From the NCBI GenBank assembly GCA_938008415.1, contig CALLKI010000078.1, forward strand, positions 10,213 to 74,212: a DNA stretch of 64,000 nucleotides, given 5' to 3'. The DNA is from an uncultured Luteimonas sp. Its GTDB lineage: Bacteria > Pseudomonadota > Gammaproteobacteria > Xanthomonadales > Xanthomonadaceae. Positions 50,513-59,823 of the stretch are shown piece after piece. Within the stretch, counting starts at the first letter, position 1, and every line of letters begins with the position of its first letter. Below the pieces are notes generated by a model, which saw only the letters and a list, made by a program, of their open reading frames with translations, had not been told where the DNA came from and searched no databases. Made by a program: the position numbers and the translations under genes.

Positions 50513-52219
50513 TTGAACATCTCGAACGGATTGCCCCGGACCGGGGTCCCTTTCAACCCGTGGCGGCAACCCCGGCACCGGACCGGTGTGTTCAGGATCC
50601 TGGTGCTCCTGGCCCTGTCGTTGCTGATTCCAGCCACGGCCATGGCCCAGGAGTGGCGCTACCGGGTCCGCCCCGGGGACAACCTCTGGGACCTGGCGCA
50701 CAAGTACGTGCGTGACGACGTTTCCTGGGAGCAACTGCGGGCCCACAACAACGTCGAGGACCCGTTGCGGCTGGTGCCCGGCAGCGTGCTCTCGTTCCCG
50801 GTGGCATGGCTGCGCAGGCAGCCCGCGCATGCGGTGGTGGTCGCCGTCGCCGGCGACATCACCGCCAGCCGCAACGGGCGCTTCGATGACATCTTCACTC
50901 CGGTCGAGGGCCAGCGGCTCGGCGCCGGCACCGCCCTGCGCACCGGCCCCGATGCCAGCCTGACGCTGGAGTTCGCCGACGGCTCACGCCTGCAGCTGCA
51001 CGGCGACAGCGAACTGCACCTGGACCGGCTGACCTCGTATGGCGCCACCGGCATGGTCGACACCCGGCTGCGCCTGCCCCGCGGCCGCGCGACCAGCCAC
51101 GTCACCCGCAGCCGCGGCCCCGCCTCGCATTACATCGTCGAGACGCCAGGCATGATGTCGAGCGTACGCGGCACCGAGTTCCGCGTTGGCACCGACGGCG
51201 CGCGCAGCCGCTCCGAGGTGGTGGGAGGCGTGGTCCAGGTCAGCGGCGGCAACCGCAGCGTGCTGGTGCACAAGGGGCACGGCACGGTCCTCGGCGAGGA
51301 TGGCAGGCCGCAGCCCCCGGTGAAGCTGCTGCCTGCCCCGGACCTGTCGGCCTGGCCGGCGCTGGTCGAGCGCATGCCGGCCACGCTCTCGTGGCCGGCG
51401 ATCGAGGGGGCCGTCGCCTACCGCCTGCAGGCCAGCGTCCATCCGGATTTCCGCACCCTGGTGCTGGACCGGGTCAGCGAAGGCCCGCAGGCCGCCTTCG
51501 ACGTGCGCAGCGAGGGCGACATCCACGTCCGCGTGCGCGCGATCGACCGCCACGGCCTCGAGGGCCTCGACGCGGCCACGACGGTGCAGGTCGCGGCGCA
51601 ACCCGCGCCGCCGTTCGCGATCTCCCCGGCCATGGGAGGTTCCGTCGCCGGGCCGCGCCCGCGCCTGCGCTGGACCGAGTCGGAGGCCCCCGGGATCCGC
51701 TACCGGGTGCAGCTTGATGCCGCCGGGAACGGCTTCGACGCCCCCCTCGCCTCCACCGGCAACCTGCGCCGGACCGAATACCGCGTGCCCAGCGATCTGC
51801 CGCCCGGCGAATACGTCTGGCGCGTGGGTGCCACCAGCGACGAGGGCAAGGAAGGCCCCTGGAGCGACCCGATCCCCTTCACCCTGCTGCCGCCGGGCGA
51901 AGGCCCCGGCGTGGAGGCGGCCGCGGCCAACGGCGCGCTGGAAGTGCGATGGCGCCAGGGCGACGAAGGCCAGCAGTACCGCTTCCAGCTCTCGCGCAAG
52001 CCGGACTTCTCCGTGGTCGAAGCCGAGCACCTGCTCGAGGACAACGGCATCGTCCTGCCCGGCCTGCGCGGCGGCACCTGGTACATGCGCGTGCGCGCGG
52101 TGGACAGCGACGGCTATGAACACCCGTGGGGCCAGGTGCAGATGGTCAAGCTCGGCTGCGTGCCCTGCCGCATCCTCGCCGGCGCCGGCGGCGCGGCCCT
52201 GCTCCTGCTGGCGTTGTGA
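50513..52219 (+). CDS. Secreted LysM-FecR protein with FN3-like repeats
   Basis: A 568-residue exported protein. It has a signal/anchor helix at about residues 27-45 (cleavage near AMA-Q), a LysM peptidoglycan-binding domain (residues 49-97, YRVRPGDNLWDLAHKYVRDD), a FecR domain (about 108-235, with SRNGRFDDIFTPVEGQRLGAGTALRTGPDASLTLEFADGS), and two or three FN3-like segments (about 270-540). The last 20 residues contain Cys549-V-P-Cys552 followed by a hydrophobic tail ending in Leu568, so the protein may also be anchored at its C-terminus. TTG start is chosen for GGGGAAG upstream. The next gene begins three bases later and encodes a CHASE2 diguanylate cyclase. Confidence 0.85.
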   Translation: MNISNGLPRTGVPFNPWRQPRHRTGVFRILVLLALSLLIPATAMAQEWRYRVRPGDNLWDLAHKYVRDDVSWEQLRAHNNVEDPLRLVPGSVLSFPVAWLRRQPAHAVVVAVAGDITASRNGRFDDIFTPVEGQRLGAGTALRTGPDASLTLEFADGSRLQLHGDSELHLDRLTSYGATGMVDTRLRLPRGRATSHVTRSRGPASHYIVETPGMMSSVRGTEFRVGTDGARSRSEVVGGVVQVSGGNRSVLVHKGHGTVLGEDGRPQPPVKLLPAPDLSAWPALVERMPATLSWPAIEGAVAYRLQASVHPDFRTLVLDRVSEGPQAAFDVRSEGDIHVRVRAIDRHGLEGLDAATTVQVAAQPAPPFAISPAMGGSVAGPRPRLRWTESEAPGIRYRVQLDAAGNGFDAPLASTGNLRRTEYRVPSDLPPGEYVWRVGATSDEGKEGPWSDPIPFTLLPPGEGPGVEAAAANGALEVRWRQGDEGQQYRFQLSRKPDFSVVEAEHLLEDNGIVLPGLRGGTWYMRVRAVDSDGYEHPWGQVQMVKLGCVPCRILAGAGGAALLLLAL

Positions 52220-52222
52220 CCC

Positions 52223-53899
52223 ATGATGCTCGCAGCGCAGCTCCGTTCATGGCTGCCGCGCATCCTGCTGGCCCTCGCAGGGGTCGCCGCCGTCGCGCTG
52301 ACGACCCTGAATGGATGGACCTGGCGGCTCGATGCCTGGTTCTACGACCGCCTGCTGTCCCGGCTCGACCAGCCGGTGGACGACCGCATCGTGCTCGTCG
52401 TGGTCGACGACAAGAGCCTGTCCGCCCTCGGCCGCTGGCCGTGGTCGCGCGGGGTGCACGCCGAACTGGTCCAGAAGCTGTCCGAGGCGCAACCGCAGGG
52501 CATCGCCTTCGACGTGATGTTCTCCGAACCGGCCCGCGACGACGCCGCGGGTGACACCGCGCTGGCCCACGCCATGCAGCGCGCCGGCCGGGTGGTGCTG
52601 CCGGTCGCGGCCGAACCCTCGCACCCCGACGGCACCCTGATCGAGGTGCTGCCGATGTCGTCGCTGATCGACGCCTCGGCCGCGCTCGGGCACGTGGAGA
52701 TCGAGGTGGACCCCGACGGCGTCGCGCGCCAGGCCTACCTCTACGCCGGACTGGGCTCGGCGCTCTGGCCAACCCTGGCGCTGGCCCTGCGCAACCTCGA
52801 CCCGGATGAACGCGATGGCACCCTGCCCGGCCTGCGCCGGCCATTGGACGACAGTCCCGAGTCTCCGTACCTGTGGACGCGCGACTACCGGATCCTGGTG
52901 CCCTACTCGTTCTCGGAAAGGTTCCAGCAGGCGTCCTACATCGACGTGCTGCGCGGCGAACTCGACCCGTCCCTGTTCCGCGACCGCTGGATCCTGGTCG
53001 GCGTCATCGCCAGCGGGACGCTGCGCGAGATCCTGGTCCCCGGATGGAGCGACAACAACCGCATCCCGGCCGTCGAATACCACGCCCACGTGCTCAACGC
53101 ACTGCTACGCGACGACGCGATCATGCCGCTCACCGCCGGACAGCAGCTCGCGCTTGGCGTCGTGCTGGTCCTGGTGCCGTACATGGTGTACCGGCCGCGC
53201 CACCGCATCCGCCGCGCCTGGGTCGCGCTCGCGGCCGCCTGCCTCGCCACCCTCTGCGTGTGCCTGTTGCTGCTGCACGTGGGGCGCATCTGGTTCGCGC
53301 CGATGGCGGCGCTGCTGGTCATCTTCGGCAGCTACCTGGTCTGGGCGCTGTCCAACTGGCGGCAATCCAGGCGGCTGGCCAGTTCGGATGGGCTCACCCG
53401 GCTGGCCAACCGCCATATCTTCGACCTGACCATGGAGCGCGAGCTGCTGGCGGCACGCCGCTCGAACCGGCCGCTGTCGCTGCTCCTGATCGACGTGGAC
53501 CACTTCAAGTCCTACAACGACCACTACGGCCACCAGGCCGGCGATACCCTGCTGCGCAGGATCGCCGAGACGATCCTGATGTGGGCGCGCCGGCCGCGCG
53601 ACCTGGCCGCGCGCTATGGCGGCGACGAGCTGGCCCTGATCCTGCCGGAGTGCTCCGCGCACGCCGCCAATTCCATCGCCCGGACCATCCTCGACGACGT
53701 GCGCGCGATGGCGATCCCGCATGCGCACTCGCCCACCGCTGACCACGTGACGCTGAGCATCGGCATCGCCACCTACTACCCGATCCTGGAAGGCCACGAC
53801 GTGGACCTGCTCCGGCGCGCCGACGCGGCGCTCTACCGCGCCAAGCGCGAAGGCCGGAACCGGGTCCAGCCTTCGTCCAGCGCGTCCCCCGCGGACTGA
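52223..53899 (+). CDS. CHASE2-GGDEF diguanylate cyclase
   Basis: A 558-residue inner-membrane enzyme predicted to make cyclic di-GMP. One N-terminal helix (about residues 10-30) is followed by a periplasmic CHASE2 sensor (VDDRIVLVVVDDKSLSALGRWPWSRGVHAELV, then GIAFDVMFSEPARDD and VEYHAHVLNALLR), two to three membrane helices (about 300-375), and a GGDEF domain with DGLTRLANRH, LLLIDVDHFKSYNDHYGHQAGD and ARYGGDELALILP. The signature reads GGDEL at 466-470, a conservative change. An inhibitory-site RPRD (457-460) sits five residues upstream, the canonical spacing. The start is three bases after the LysM-FecR stop. Confidence 0.92.
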   Translation: MMLAAQLRSWLPRILLALAGVAAVALTTLNGWTWRLDAWFYDRLLSRLDQPVDDRIVLVVVDDKSLSALGRWPWSRGVHAELVQKLSEAQPQGIAFDVMFSEPARDDAAGDTALAHAMQRAGRVVLPVAAEPSHPDGTLIEVLPMSSLIDASAALGHVEIEVDPDGVARQAYLYAGLGSALWPTLALALRNLDPDERDGTLPGLRRPLDDSPESPYLWTRDYRILVPYSFSERFQQASYIDVLRGELDPSLFRDRWILVGVIASGTLREILVPGWSDNNRIPAVEYHAHVLNALLRDDAIMPLTAGQQLALGVVLVLVPYMVYRPRHRIRRAWVALAAACLATLCVCLLLLHVGRIWFAPMAALLVIFGSYLVWALSNWRQSRRLASSDGLTRLANRHIFDLTMERELLAARRSNRPLSLLLIDVDHFKSYNDHYGHQAGDTLLRRIAETILMWARRPRDLAARYGGDELALILPECSAHAANSIARTILDDVRAMAIPHAHSPTADHVTLSIGIATYYPILEGHDVDLLRRADAALYRAKREGRNRVQPSSSASPAD

Positions 53900-53992
53900 G
53901 TGCACGTTCACGGGGGCATGGCCGGCCGATCGGGGTGACGCCGGCAGTGGCCCTGTGCCAAGCTCCGGCACTGGCCCTGCCGGAGAATCCGC

Positions 53993-54361
53993 ATGTCCTT
54001 CCGCCCGCAGCCCCCGGGGCCTGCCGCCACGTCCGCCCGGCTGCTCCTGGCCAGCGTATTCATCGTGATGGGCGGGTGGCGGCTGTGGAACGCATACCAC
54101 GGCGTGCCCGCAAGCGGCGCCACCCTGGCCTCCAGTGCCGTCGAGCTCGTCCTCGGCTTGCTCGTCGCCGCCGGCTGGAAACTGCGATGGACGGCGCTGC
54201 TGTCCGCGCTGCTGCTGGCCATCGACGCGCTGATGTCGCATCCGTTCTGGGCCCTGGCCGAACCCGCGCGCAGCGCGCAGCTGCTGCACTTCATGAAGAA
54301 CGCCAGCATGGCCGGCGGGTTCCTGCTGCTGTCGGCCACCACGCACGCGCGCAGGCGCTGA
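53993..54361 (+). CDS. DoxX-like small membrane protein
   Basis: A 122-residue protein with four hydrophobic segments (LLLASVFIVMGGWRLWNAY, SSAVELVLGLLVAAGW, WTALLSALLLAIDALMSHPFW, and NASMAGGFLLLSAT). The RLLLASVFIVMGGWRL start and the HFMKNASMAGGFLLL segment are the DoxX pattern, a family tied to quinone or thiosulfate oxidation and oxidative stress in a few cases; no activity can be assigned here. GGAG precedes the ATG. The antiporter gene starts three bases after its stop. Confidence 0.85.
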   Translation: MSFRPQPPGPAATSARLLLASVFIVMGGWRLWNAYHGVPASGATLASSAVELVLGLLVAAGWKLRWTALLSALLLAIDALMSHPFWALAEPARSAQLLHFMKNASMAGGFLLLSATTHARRR

Positions 54362-54364
54362 GGG

Positions 54365-56203
54365 ATGGCGACGGACGCTGGCCCGGACAACCTCCTGCGC
54401 GCCGTCGTCCTGCTCGGCGCGGCGGTGGTCGCGGTGCCGCTGTTCCGCCGGCTCGGGCTCAGCCCGGTGCTGGGCTACCTCGCGGCCGGCCTGGCCATCG
54501 GCCCGTCCGGCCTCGGCCTGTTCGCGCAACCGCAGGCGATCCTGCATTTCGCCGAGCTGGGCGTGGTGATGTTCCTGTTCGTGGTCGGGCTGGAGATGCG
54601 GCCCTCGCACCTGTGGAGCCTGCGCCACCAGATCTTCGGACTGGGCACGCTGCAGATCGCCGCGTGCACGCTGGCGCTGACCGGCGTCGGCCTCGCCCTG
54701 GGCTTCCCGCTCCCGGTCGCGTTCATCGGCAGCGCGGGTTTCGTGCTCACGTCCACCGCCATCGTCATGCAGCTGCTGGGCGAGCGCGGCGACATCGCCT
54801 CGCCGCCTGGCCAGAAGATCGTCTCGATCCTTCTGTTCGAGGACCTGCTGATCGTGCCGCTGCTGGCACTGGTGGCATTCATGTCCCCCGCGCCGGCCGA
54901 GCCGGACGCGCCGTCGCGACTGGCCGGGATCGCGGTGGCGATGGCGGCACTGGCCGGCCTGGTCGTCGCCGGGCTTTACCTGCTCAACCCGCTGTTCCGC
55001 CTGCTCGCCGCCGCGAAGGCCCGGGAGGTGATGACCGCCGCCGCGCTGCTCGTTGTGCTCGGCAGCGCGGTGCTGATGGAGATGGGCGGGCTGTCGATGG
55101 CGATGGGGGCGTTCCTGGCGGGCGTGCTGCTGTCCGAATCCACCTTCCGCCACCAGCTCGAGGCCGACATCGAACCCTTCCGCGGCCTGCTGCTCGGCCT
55201 GTTCTTCATGGCGGTCGGCATGTCGCTGGACCTGGACGTGGTGCGCGACAACTGGCGGCTGGTCCTGATCGCCGTGCCGGCGATGATGCTGGCCAAGGGC
55301 GCGTGCATCTACCTCATCGCCCGGCTGCTTCGCGGCAGCCATGGCGAGGCGCTCGACCGTGCCACGCTGATGGCGCAGGGCGGCGAATTCGCCTTCGTGC
55401 TGTATTCGGCGGCCGAGGCCACCGGCGTGATCGATGGCCGCGCCAACGACAGCCTGACCGCGGTCGTGGTCCTGTCCATGGTGCTGACGCCCCTGGTCAC
55501 GCTCGCCGCGCGGCGGTTCATGCCCGGGCCGGAGACCCCGCTCGACGGCGTCGAGGTGGCATCGGGCCAGACGGCCCGGGTGCTGATCATCGGCTTCGGC
55601 CGCTTCGGACAGGTCATGAGCCAGTCCCTGCTGGCGCGCGACATCGACGTGACCATCATCGACACCGACATCGGGATGATCCGCAGCGCCGCCGAGTTCG
55701 GCTTCAAGGTCTACTACGGCGACGGCACCCGGCTCGACGTGCTGCATGCCTCGGGCGCGGACACGGCCTGCGCGATCGCCGTCTGCATCGATGACAGCAG
55801 CGCCACCGACCGGATCGTCGAACTGGCGCGCCGGCACTTCCCCCAGGCGAAGCTGCTGGTCCGGTCCTACGACCGCGAGCATGCATTGAAGCTGATCGCG
55901 GCCGGCGTCGATTTCCAGATCCGGGAGACTTTCGAGTCCGCCGTCGCCTTCGGCGAGGCGGCCCTGCGCGCACTCGGCGTGAAGGCGGAGGAGGCATCGC
56001 GGATCACCGGGCTCGTGCGCCGGCTCGATGCCGAACGCCTGCAGCTGGAGATCGCCGGCGGCGACGTCCGCGCCGGCATTCCCGGGCTGCTCAACAACAC
56101 CGGCGGAGGGGGGCCGAAGCCGGCCCCCCTCACGCCGCCCAGGCGCCCCGGCCGCCGCCTTGACGGCGGGGCGGCCGGGACCGCCGGCGACGGGGACACC
56201 TGA
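54365..56203 (+). CDS. Kef-type monovalent cation:proton antiporter with RCK domain
   Basis: A 612-residue CPA2 transporter. About 12-13 membrane segments (residues 10-385) include SPVLGYLAAGLAIGPSGLGLF, FVVGLEMRP and TSTAIVMQLLGERGD, matching KefB/KefC. A Rossmann RCK_N domain follows (about 403-520) with VLIIGFGRFGQVMSQSLL and YYGDGTRLDVLHASGAD. The extra C-terminal tail (after about 575) is Gly/Pro-rich. KefB/C are glutathione-gated K+ efflux systems; whether this one is, and which ion it moves, cannot be told. Starts three bases after doxX-like. Confidence 0.93.
   Translation: MATDAGPDNLLRAVVLLGAAVVAVPLFRRLGLSPVLGYLAAGLAIGPSGLGLFAQPQAILHFAELGVVMFLFVVGLEMRPSHLWSLRHQIFGLGTLQIAACTLALTGVGLALGFPLPVAFIGSAGFVLTSTAIVMQLLGERGDIASPPGQKIVSILLFEDLLIVPLLALVAFMSPAPAEPDAPSRLAGIAVAMAALAGLVVAGLYLLNPLFRLLAAAKAREVMTAAALLVVLGSAVLMEMGGLSMAMGAFLAGVLLSESTFRHQLEADIEPFRGLLLGLFFMAVGMSLDLDVVRDNWRLVLIAVPAMMLAKGACIYLIARLLRGSHGEALDRATLMAQGGEFAFVLYSAAEATGVIDGRANDSLTAVVVLSMVLTPLVTLAARRFMPGPETPLDGVEVASGQTARVLIIGFGRFGQVMSQSLLARDIDVTIIDTDIGMIRSAAEFGFKVYYGDGTRLDVLHASGADTACAIAVCIDDSSATDRIVELARRHFPQAKLLVRSYDREHALKLIAAGVDFQIRETFESAVAFGEAALRALGVKAEEASRITGLVRRLDAERLQLEIAGGDVRAGIPGLLNNTGGGGPKPAPLTPPRRPGRRLDGGAAGTAGDGDT
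56108..56129. other. GC hairpin inside the 3' end of the antiporter gene
   Basis: A perfect 8-bp stem (56108-56115 with 56122-56129) with a six-base loop lies in the low-complexity Gly/Pro tail codons of the antiporter gene, 74 bases before its stop. The gap to the convergent ABC permease gene is only 10 bases, so this coding-region hairpin may double as a terminator. Confidence 0.35.
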
Positions 56204-56213
56204 CCCGGGCGCG

Positions 56214-59200
56214 TCACTGCGACACGGACACGCGCTTGCGGTTGTCCTCCGGGACCCTGTCGATGAGCTTGTTGTACGGGTCGAACCCCGCTTCCCAGGG
56301 CAGTTCGTCGACCGTCACCGTGACCGTCGGCGAGGCTTCCGTGATGCGGTGGCGCTCGAGGTACAGCACCTTTTCGTCGCGCTCCCTGCCCGATGGTCCC
56401 CGCGCGAACACGCCCACTTCGACCCAGTCGTCCATCCGGCCGGGCACCTCCCTGCCGGTACCGTCGGCATGGCGCTTGTCGGCGTGCAGCTTCAGGGTGA
56501 CGTCGTAGCGACCATCCGCGCGCCGCTTCGCGGTCGCCTCGACCACCCGGTTGTCGTAGAAGCTGATCCTCTCGAACAGGTCGGTGATCAGCTCCTGGTG
56601 CTCCGGGCCCGCCTCCTCGCGCAGGTAGGCGATCAGCTCGCGCGAGGTCGTGTAGGGCGGCTGCTGGTAACCCTTGTCCTCCAGGAACCTCCTGAGCGCG
56701 CGGTTGAGCGCTTCCTCGCCCATCTCCTCGCGCAGGCGGTAGAACACCAGCGCGCCCTTGCGGTAATGGATGTAGGCCTGGTTCTCGTTGCGGTACAGCG
56801 GCTGCTCCTCGAGCAGCTCGCCGCCGCGGCCACCGAGGTAGCTGTCGAGTTCGTAGCGCAGGAACCTGCGCATGTGCGCGCGGCCGTACTCCTTCTCCAT
56901 CACCATCAGCGCCGAGTACTGCGCCAGAGACTCCGAAAGCACGGTCGCGCCCTGCACGTTCGCGCCGATCACCTGGTGCGCCCACCACTGGTGCGCAGCC
57001 TCGTGCGCGGTGACGTAGAACACGTAGTCGATCTTTTCGGGATCGCGCAGGTCGGCGATGAACCCGATCGACTCCGAGTACGGGATGGTGTTGGCGAAGG
57101 CCTGGGCGAACGGGGAGTAGCCAGGGAATTCGATGATCCGGAACTGGCGGTGCTGGTAGGGCGTGAAGTTCTCCTCGAAGTAGGCCAGCGACTTCCGCGC
57201 CGCCTCGATCATCCGGTCCACGTTGAACGGGTGCTTCGGGTCGTAGTAGACCTCGATCGGGATGTCCCGGTAGCTGCCCTTCTTCACCGCCCAGCGCGCG
57301 GACAGGAACGCATAGAAGTTCAACATCGGCCGGTCCATGGCGTAGCTGAAGCAACGGCGGCCGTCGCGCTCGAACTCGCGCTGGAGGTAGCCCGGCGCCA
57401 GTGCGATCTGGTCCGGGGCGGTGCAGATGGTCGCGGCGAAGTCGATCCAGTCGCCGTCGTCGCCGATGTAATTGTTCATCCGCGCCGGCTCGTCCTCCAG
57501 CCTGGGCATCCGCCGTGGCTCGCCGAGGCCGCGCTTGCGGCGGTCGTTGCGGTCCGTGATCTCGCCGCGCGGATCGTAGCCGAACGACGGGAACAGCGTA
57601 CTGTTGAAGAAGCTGCCGTTCCCGACGATCCGGGTCTGCGCCATCCCGGCGGTGATGCCGTTCGGATGGTAGTCGATACGGAACCGGAACTCGCGCTGCT
57701 CGCCGGGCTGCATCGGCTTGGCGAGTCGGTAGATGCGATACCCGAGCTCCGCGTCATGGACTGCCAGCCCGGCGCCGCCCAGGTCGACCTCCGCCAGCAT
57801 GCGGTCCTCGGGCACCTGCAGGTGCACCTCCGTGACCGGCACCTGGTGCGGGTTGTGCACGGTGTAGGTCACGTCCGCGGTCATGGACTGCGTTTCCGGA
57901 CGCAGGTCGATCTCGGACCGGCTGGCCAGGATCTTCGGCTGCGGCAGGTTCTCGTACCGGCGGTATTCCTTCTCGTAGCGTGCCCGCTGGTCGAGCCTGC
58001 CCTCCGGGCTGACGTACTCGTTGCGGACATTGGTGTTCCAGTACAGCCAGCCGCCGACACAGGCGAACGCCAGCAGCGATGCCGCAAACCCGGCCAGCAT
58101 GCGGCCCTGCATGCGCGCGCGCAGGCGCGCCAGCCGCGCCTTCAGGCCGGAATCGACGCCACGCTGCCACAACGCGGCGCATGCGAACAGCAGCGCCACG
58201 AAAAGCAGGGCCCAATATGCCTTGAACCACATCTGGGCGGACAGGAAGTGGCCGTATCCGTTCATGTCCGAATACGGCGCTTCCGGCCAGTTGCCGAAGC
58301 TGTAGAGCGGATGGGTGAAATCCAGCGTCCCCATGACCGCCTGCGCGACCAGCACCAGGACCAGCAGCGCGTAGCCGAGGAACTTGTTGCCGGCCAGCAC
58401 CTGCAGGATCAGGGCCAGCATGCCCATCAGCAGGAACATGGTCGAGTCGACCAGCAGCGCCTTGGCGTACAGGTCCGGTTCGATCCAGGTGTAGCCCCTG
58501 GCGAGCTGGACCATGACCGCCGCAGCCATGCCGATGGCCTGGAAGACCAGCACCACCACGGCCAGCACCGCCAGCTTGGCGAGCATCGGCACCCAGTCCG
58601 GGACCGGCATGGCATCGGTGACCTCGTGGATCTTCGCGCCCCGCTCCTTCCACACCAGTTCCCCGGCGTAGAACATCACGATGATGACCAGCAGGAAGCT
58701 GTAGCTGGCGCGCAGCGCATCGAGCATGCGCGATGTCACCGGGTACACGTCCGTGCCGTACATCGACTGCTCGAACAGCGCGGCCGGTACGAAGTTGGCC
58801 AGGCCGAACACAAGCATCACCAGGAACGGCACGCTGCGCAGCACGCCCCGGGTGTCGAAGCGCAACTGGCGCAGGAACTGGCGCCATGCCGTCGCCGGCC
58901 CGAAGGCGGGTTCGACCCGGACCCCCGACGGCGCCGGGACGGACGCCGCGGCCGGCAGCCCCGCATCCATGGCGGGGCCCTTCCTCCCGCGCCGGAACAG
59001 ACCCCTGCCGGTACCGGTACGCGTGGTCCGGAACACCGCGAACGTCGCGGCGAACAGCCCCAGCCCGATCGCGGTCCACAGCACGCGGTTGGCGGACAGG
59101 TAGCCCGCGAGCGCCGGAAGCCCGGTGTTGCGCTCCTCGGCGGACCAGTAGCGGATGGTGCGGGCGAACGCACGGATGCCCAGCGGCTCCAGCATGGTCG

Positions 59201-59813
59201 CCAGCCAGATGTTGTCCAGGTCGCGCATCAGCACGGCGCTCACGGCGTACAGGACGAAGAACCCGAGCACGCCGATGTACACCCACAGGATCGAGCGGGT
59301 CAGCGCCGCCAGCAGCGCCATCAGGCCGCAGGTGAACACCACGTTCGGCAGCACCATCACGCCAAGCGCCCACAGGTACGGCCGCAACGACACCGGCCCG
59401 AGCCGCGCCGGGTCGATCCAGGGCATGAACTGGGCGACGAAGATGCCCAGCGCGACCACCGCGTAGACCACGATGGCGGCGGACAGGGCCGCCGCCAGCC
59501 GCCCGGCGAGATAGTCGCGGCGGCGGATCGGGCTGGCGAAGAACAACTCCGCCGTGCCCAGCTCGAAATCGCGCAGCAGGGCATTGCTGACGAAGATCGG
59601 CACGATCAGCATGCCCAGCAGCGTGAACACGGTCATCCACTGCGCGACCACGATCGGCGCGTTCCGGTACACGTTGCCGATGCTGCCGCCGATCTGGACC
59701 GCGTCGCTGGCGGCGGCCCCGAATCCCATGAGTGCGAACAGCCCGGCGAGGAACCACAGCAGCGGGGATCGCAGCTGCTCGCGCAGCTCGAAGCGGAAGA
59801 ACTCGAACATCAT
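56214..59813 (-). CDS. ABC permease fused to M1-family aminopeptidase
   Basis: A 1199-residue fusion. Residues 1-270 and about 310-600 each hold a set of about six membrane helices of ABC-2/GldF type (FELREQLRSPLLWFLAGLFALM; ASYSFLLVIIVMFYAGELVWKERGAKIHEVTDAMPVPDW), and a periplasmic M1 peptidase domain fills about 620-1199. The gluzincin motif HEAAHQWW starts at residue 937 (His937, Glu938, His941), with a Glu in the following SESLAQY segment. The next gene supplies the ATPase. Known from other proteobacteria and Bacteroidetes in genome annotation, with no firm substrate; peptide handling coupled to membrane transport is inference. Start 59813 chosen for GAGGT upstream. Confidence 0.9.
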   Translation of the reverse strand: MMFEFFRFELREQLRSPLLWFLAGLFALMGFGAAASDAVQIGGSIGNVYRNAPIVVAQWMTVFTLLGMLIVPIFVSNALLRDFELGTAELFFASPIRRRDYLAGRLAAALSAAIVVYAVVALGIFVAQFMPWIDPARLGPVSLRPYLWALGVMVLPNVVFTCGLMALLAALTRSILWVYIGVLGFFVLYAVSAVLMRDLDNIWLATMLEPLGIRAFARTIRYWSAEERNTGLPALAGYLSANRVLWTAIGLGLFAATFAVFRTTRTGTGRGLFRRGRKGPAMDAGLPAAASVPAPSGVRVEPAFGPATAWRQFLRQLRFDTRGVLRSVPFLVMLVFGLANFVPAALFEQSMYGTDVYPVTSRMLDALRASYSFLLVIIVMFYAGELVWKERGAKIHEVTDAMPVPDWVPMLAKLAVLAVVVLVFQAIGMAAAVMVQLARGYTWIEPDLYAKALLVDSTMFLLMGMLALILQVLAGNKFLGYALLVLVLVAQAVMGTLDFTHPLYSFGNWPEAPYSDMNGYGHFLSAQMWFKAYWALLFVALLFACAALWQRGVDSGLKARLARLRARMQGRMLAGFAASLLAFACVGGWLYWNTNVRNEYVSPEGRLDQRARYEKEYRRYENLPQPKILASRSEIDLRPETQSMTADVTYTVHNPHQVPVTEVHLQVPEDRMLAEVDLGGAGLAVHDAELGYRIYRLAKPMQPGEQREFRFRIDYHPNGITAGMAQTRIVGNGSFFNSTLFPSFGYDPRGEITDRNDRRKRGLGEPRRMPRLEDEPARMNNYIGDDGDWIDFAATICTAPDQIALAPGYLQREFERDGRRCFSYAMDRPMLNFYAFLSARWAVKKGSYRDIPIEVYYDPKHPFNVDRMIEAARKSLAYFEENFTPYQHRQFRIIEFPGYSPFAQAFANTIPYSESIGFIADLRDPEKIDYVFYVTAHEAAHQWWAHQVIGANVQGATVLSESLAQYSALMVMEKEYGRAHMRRFLRYELDSYLGGRGGELLEEQPLYRNENQAYIHYRKGALVFYRLREEMGEEALNRALRRFLEDKGYQQPPYTTSRELIAYLREEAGPEHQELITDLFERISFYDNRVVEATAKRRADGRYDVTLKLHADKRHADGTGREVPGRMDDWVEVGVFARGPSGRERDEKVLYLERHRITEASPTVTVTVDELPWEAGFDPYNKLIDRVPEDNRKRVSVSQ

Positions 59814-59823
59814 GTGCGCCACC

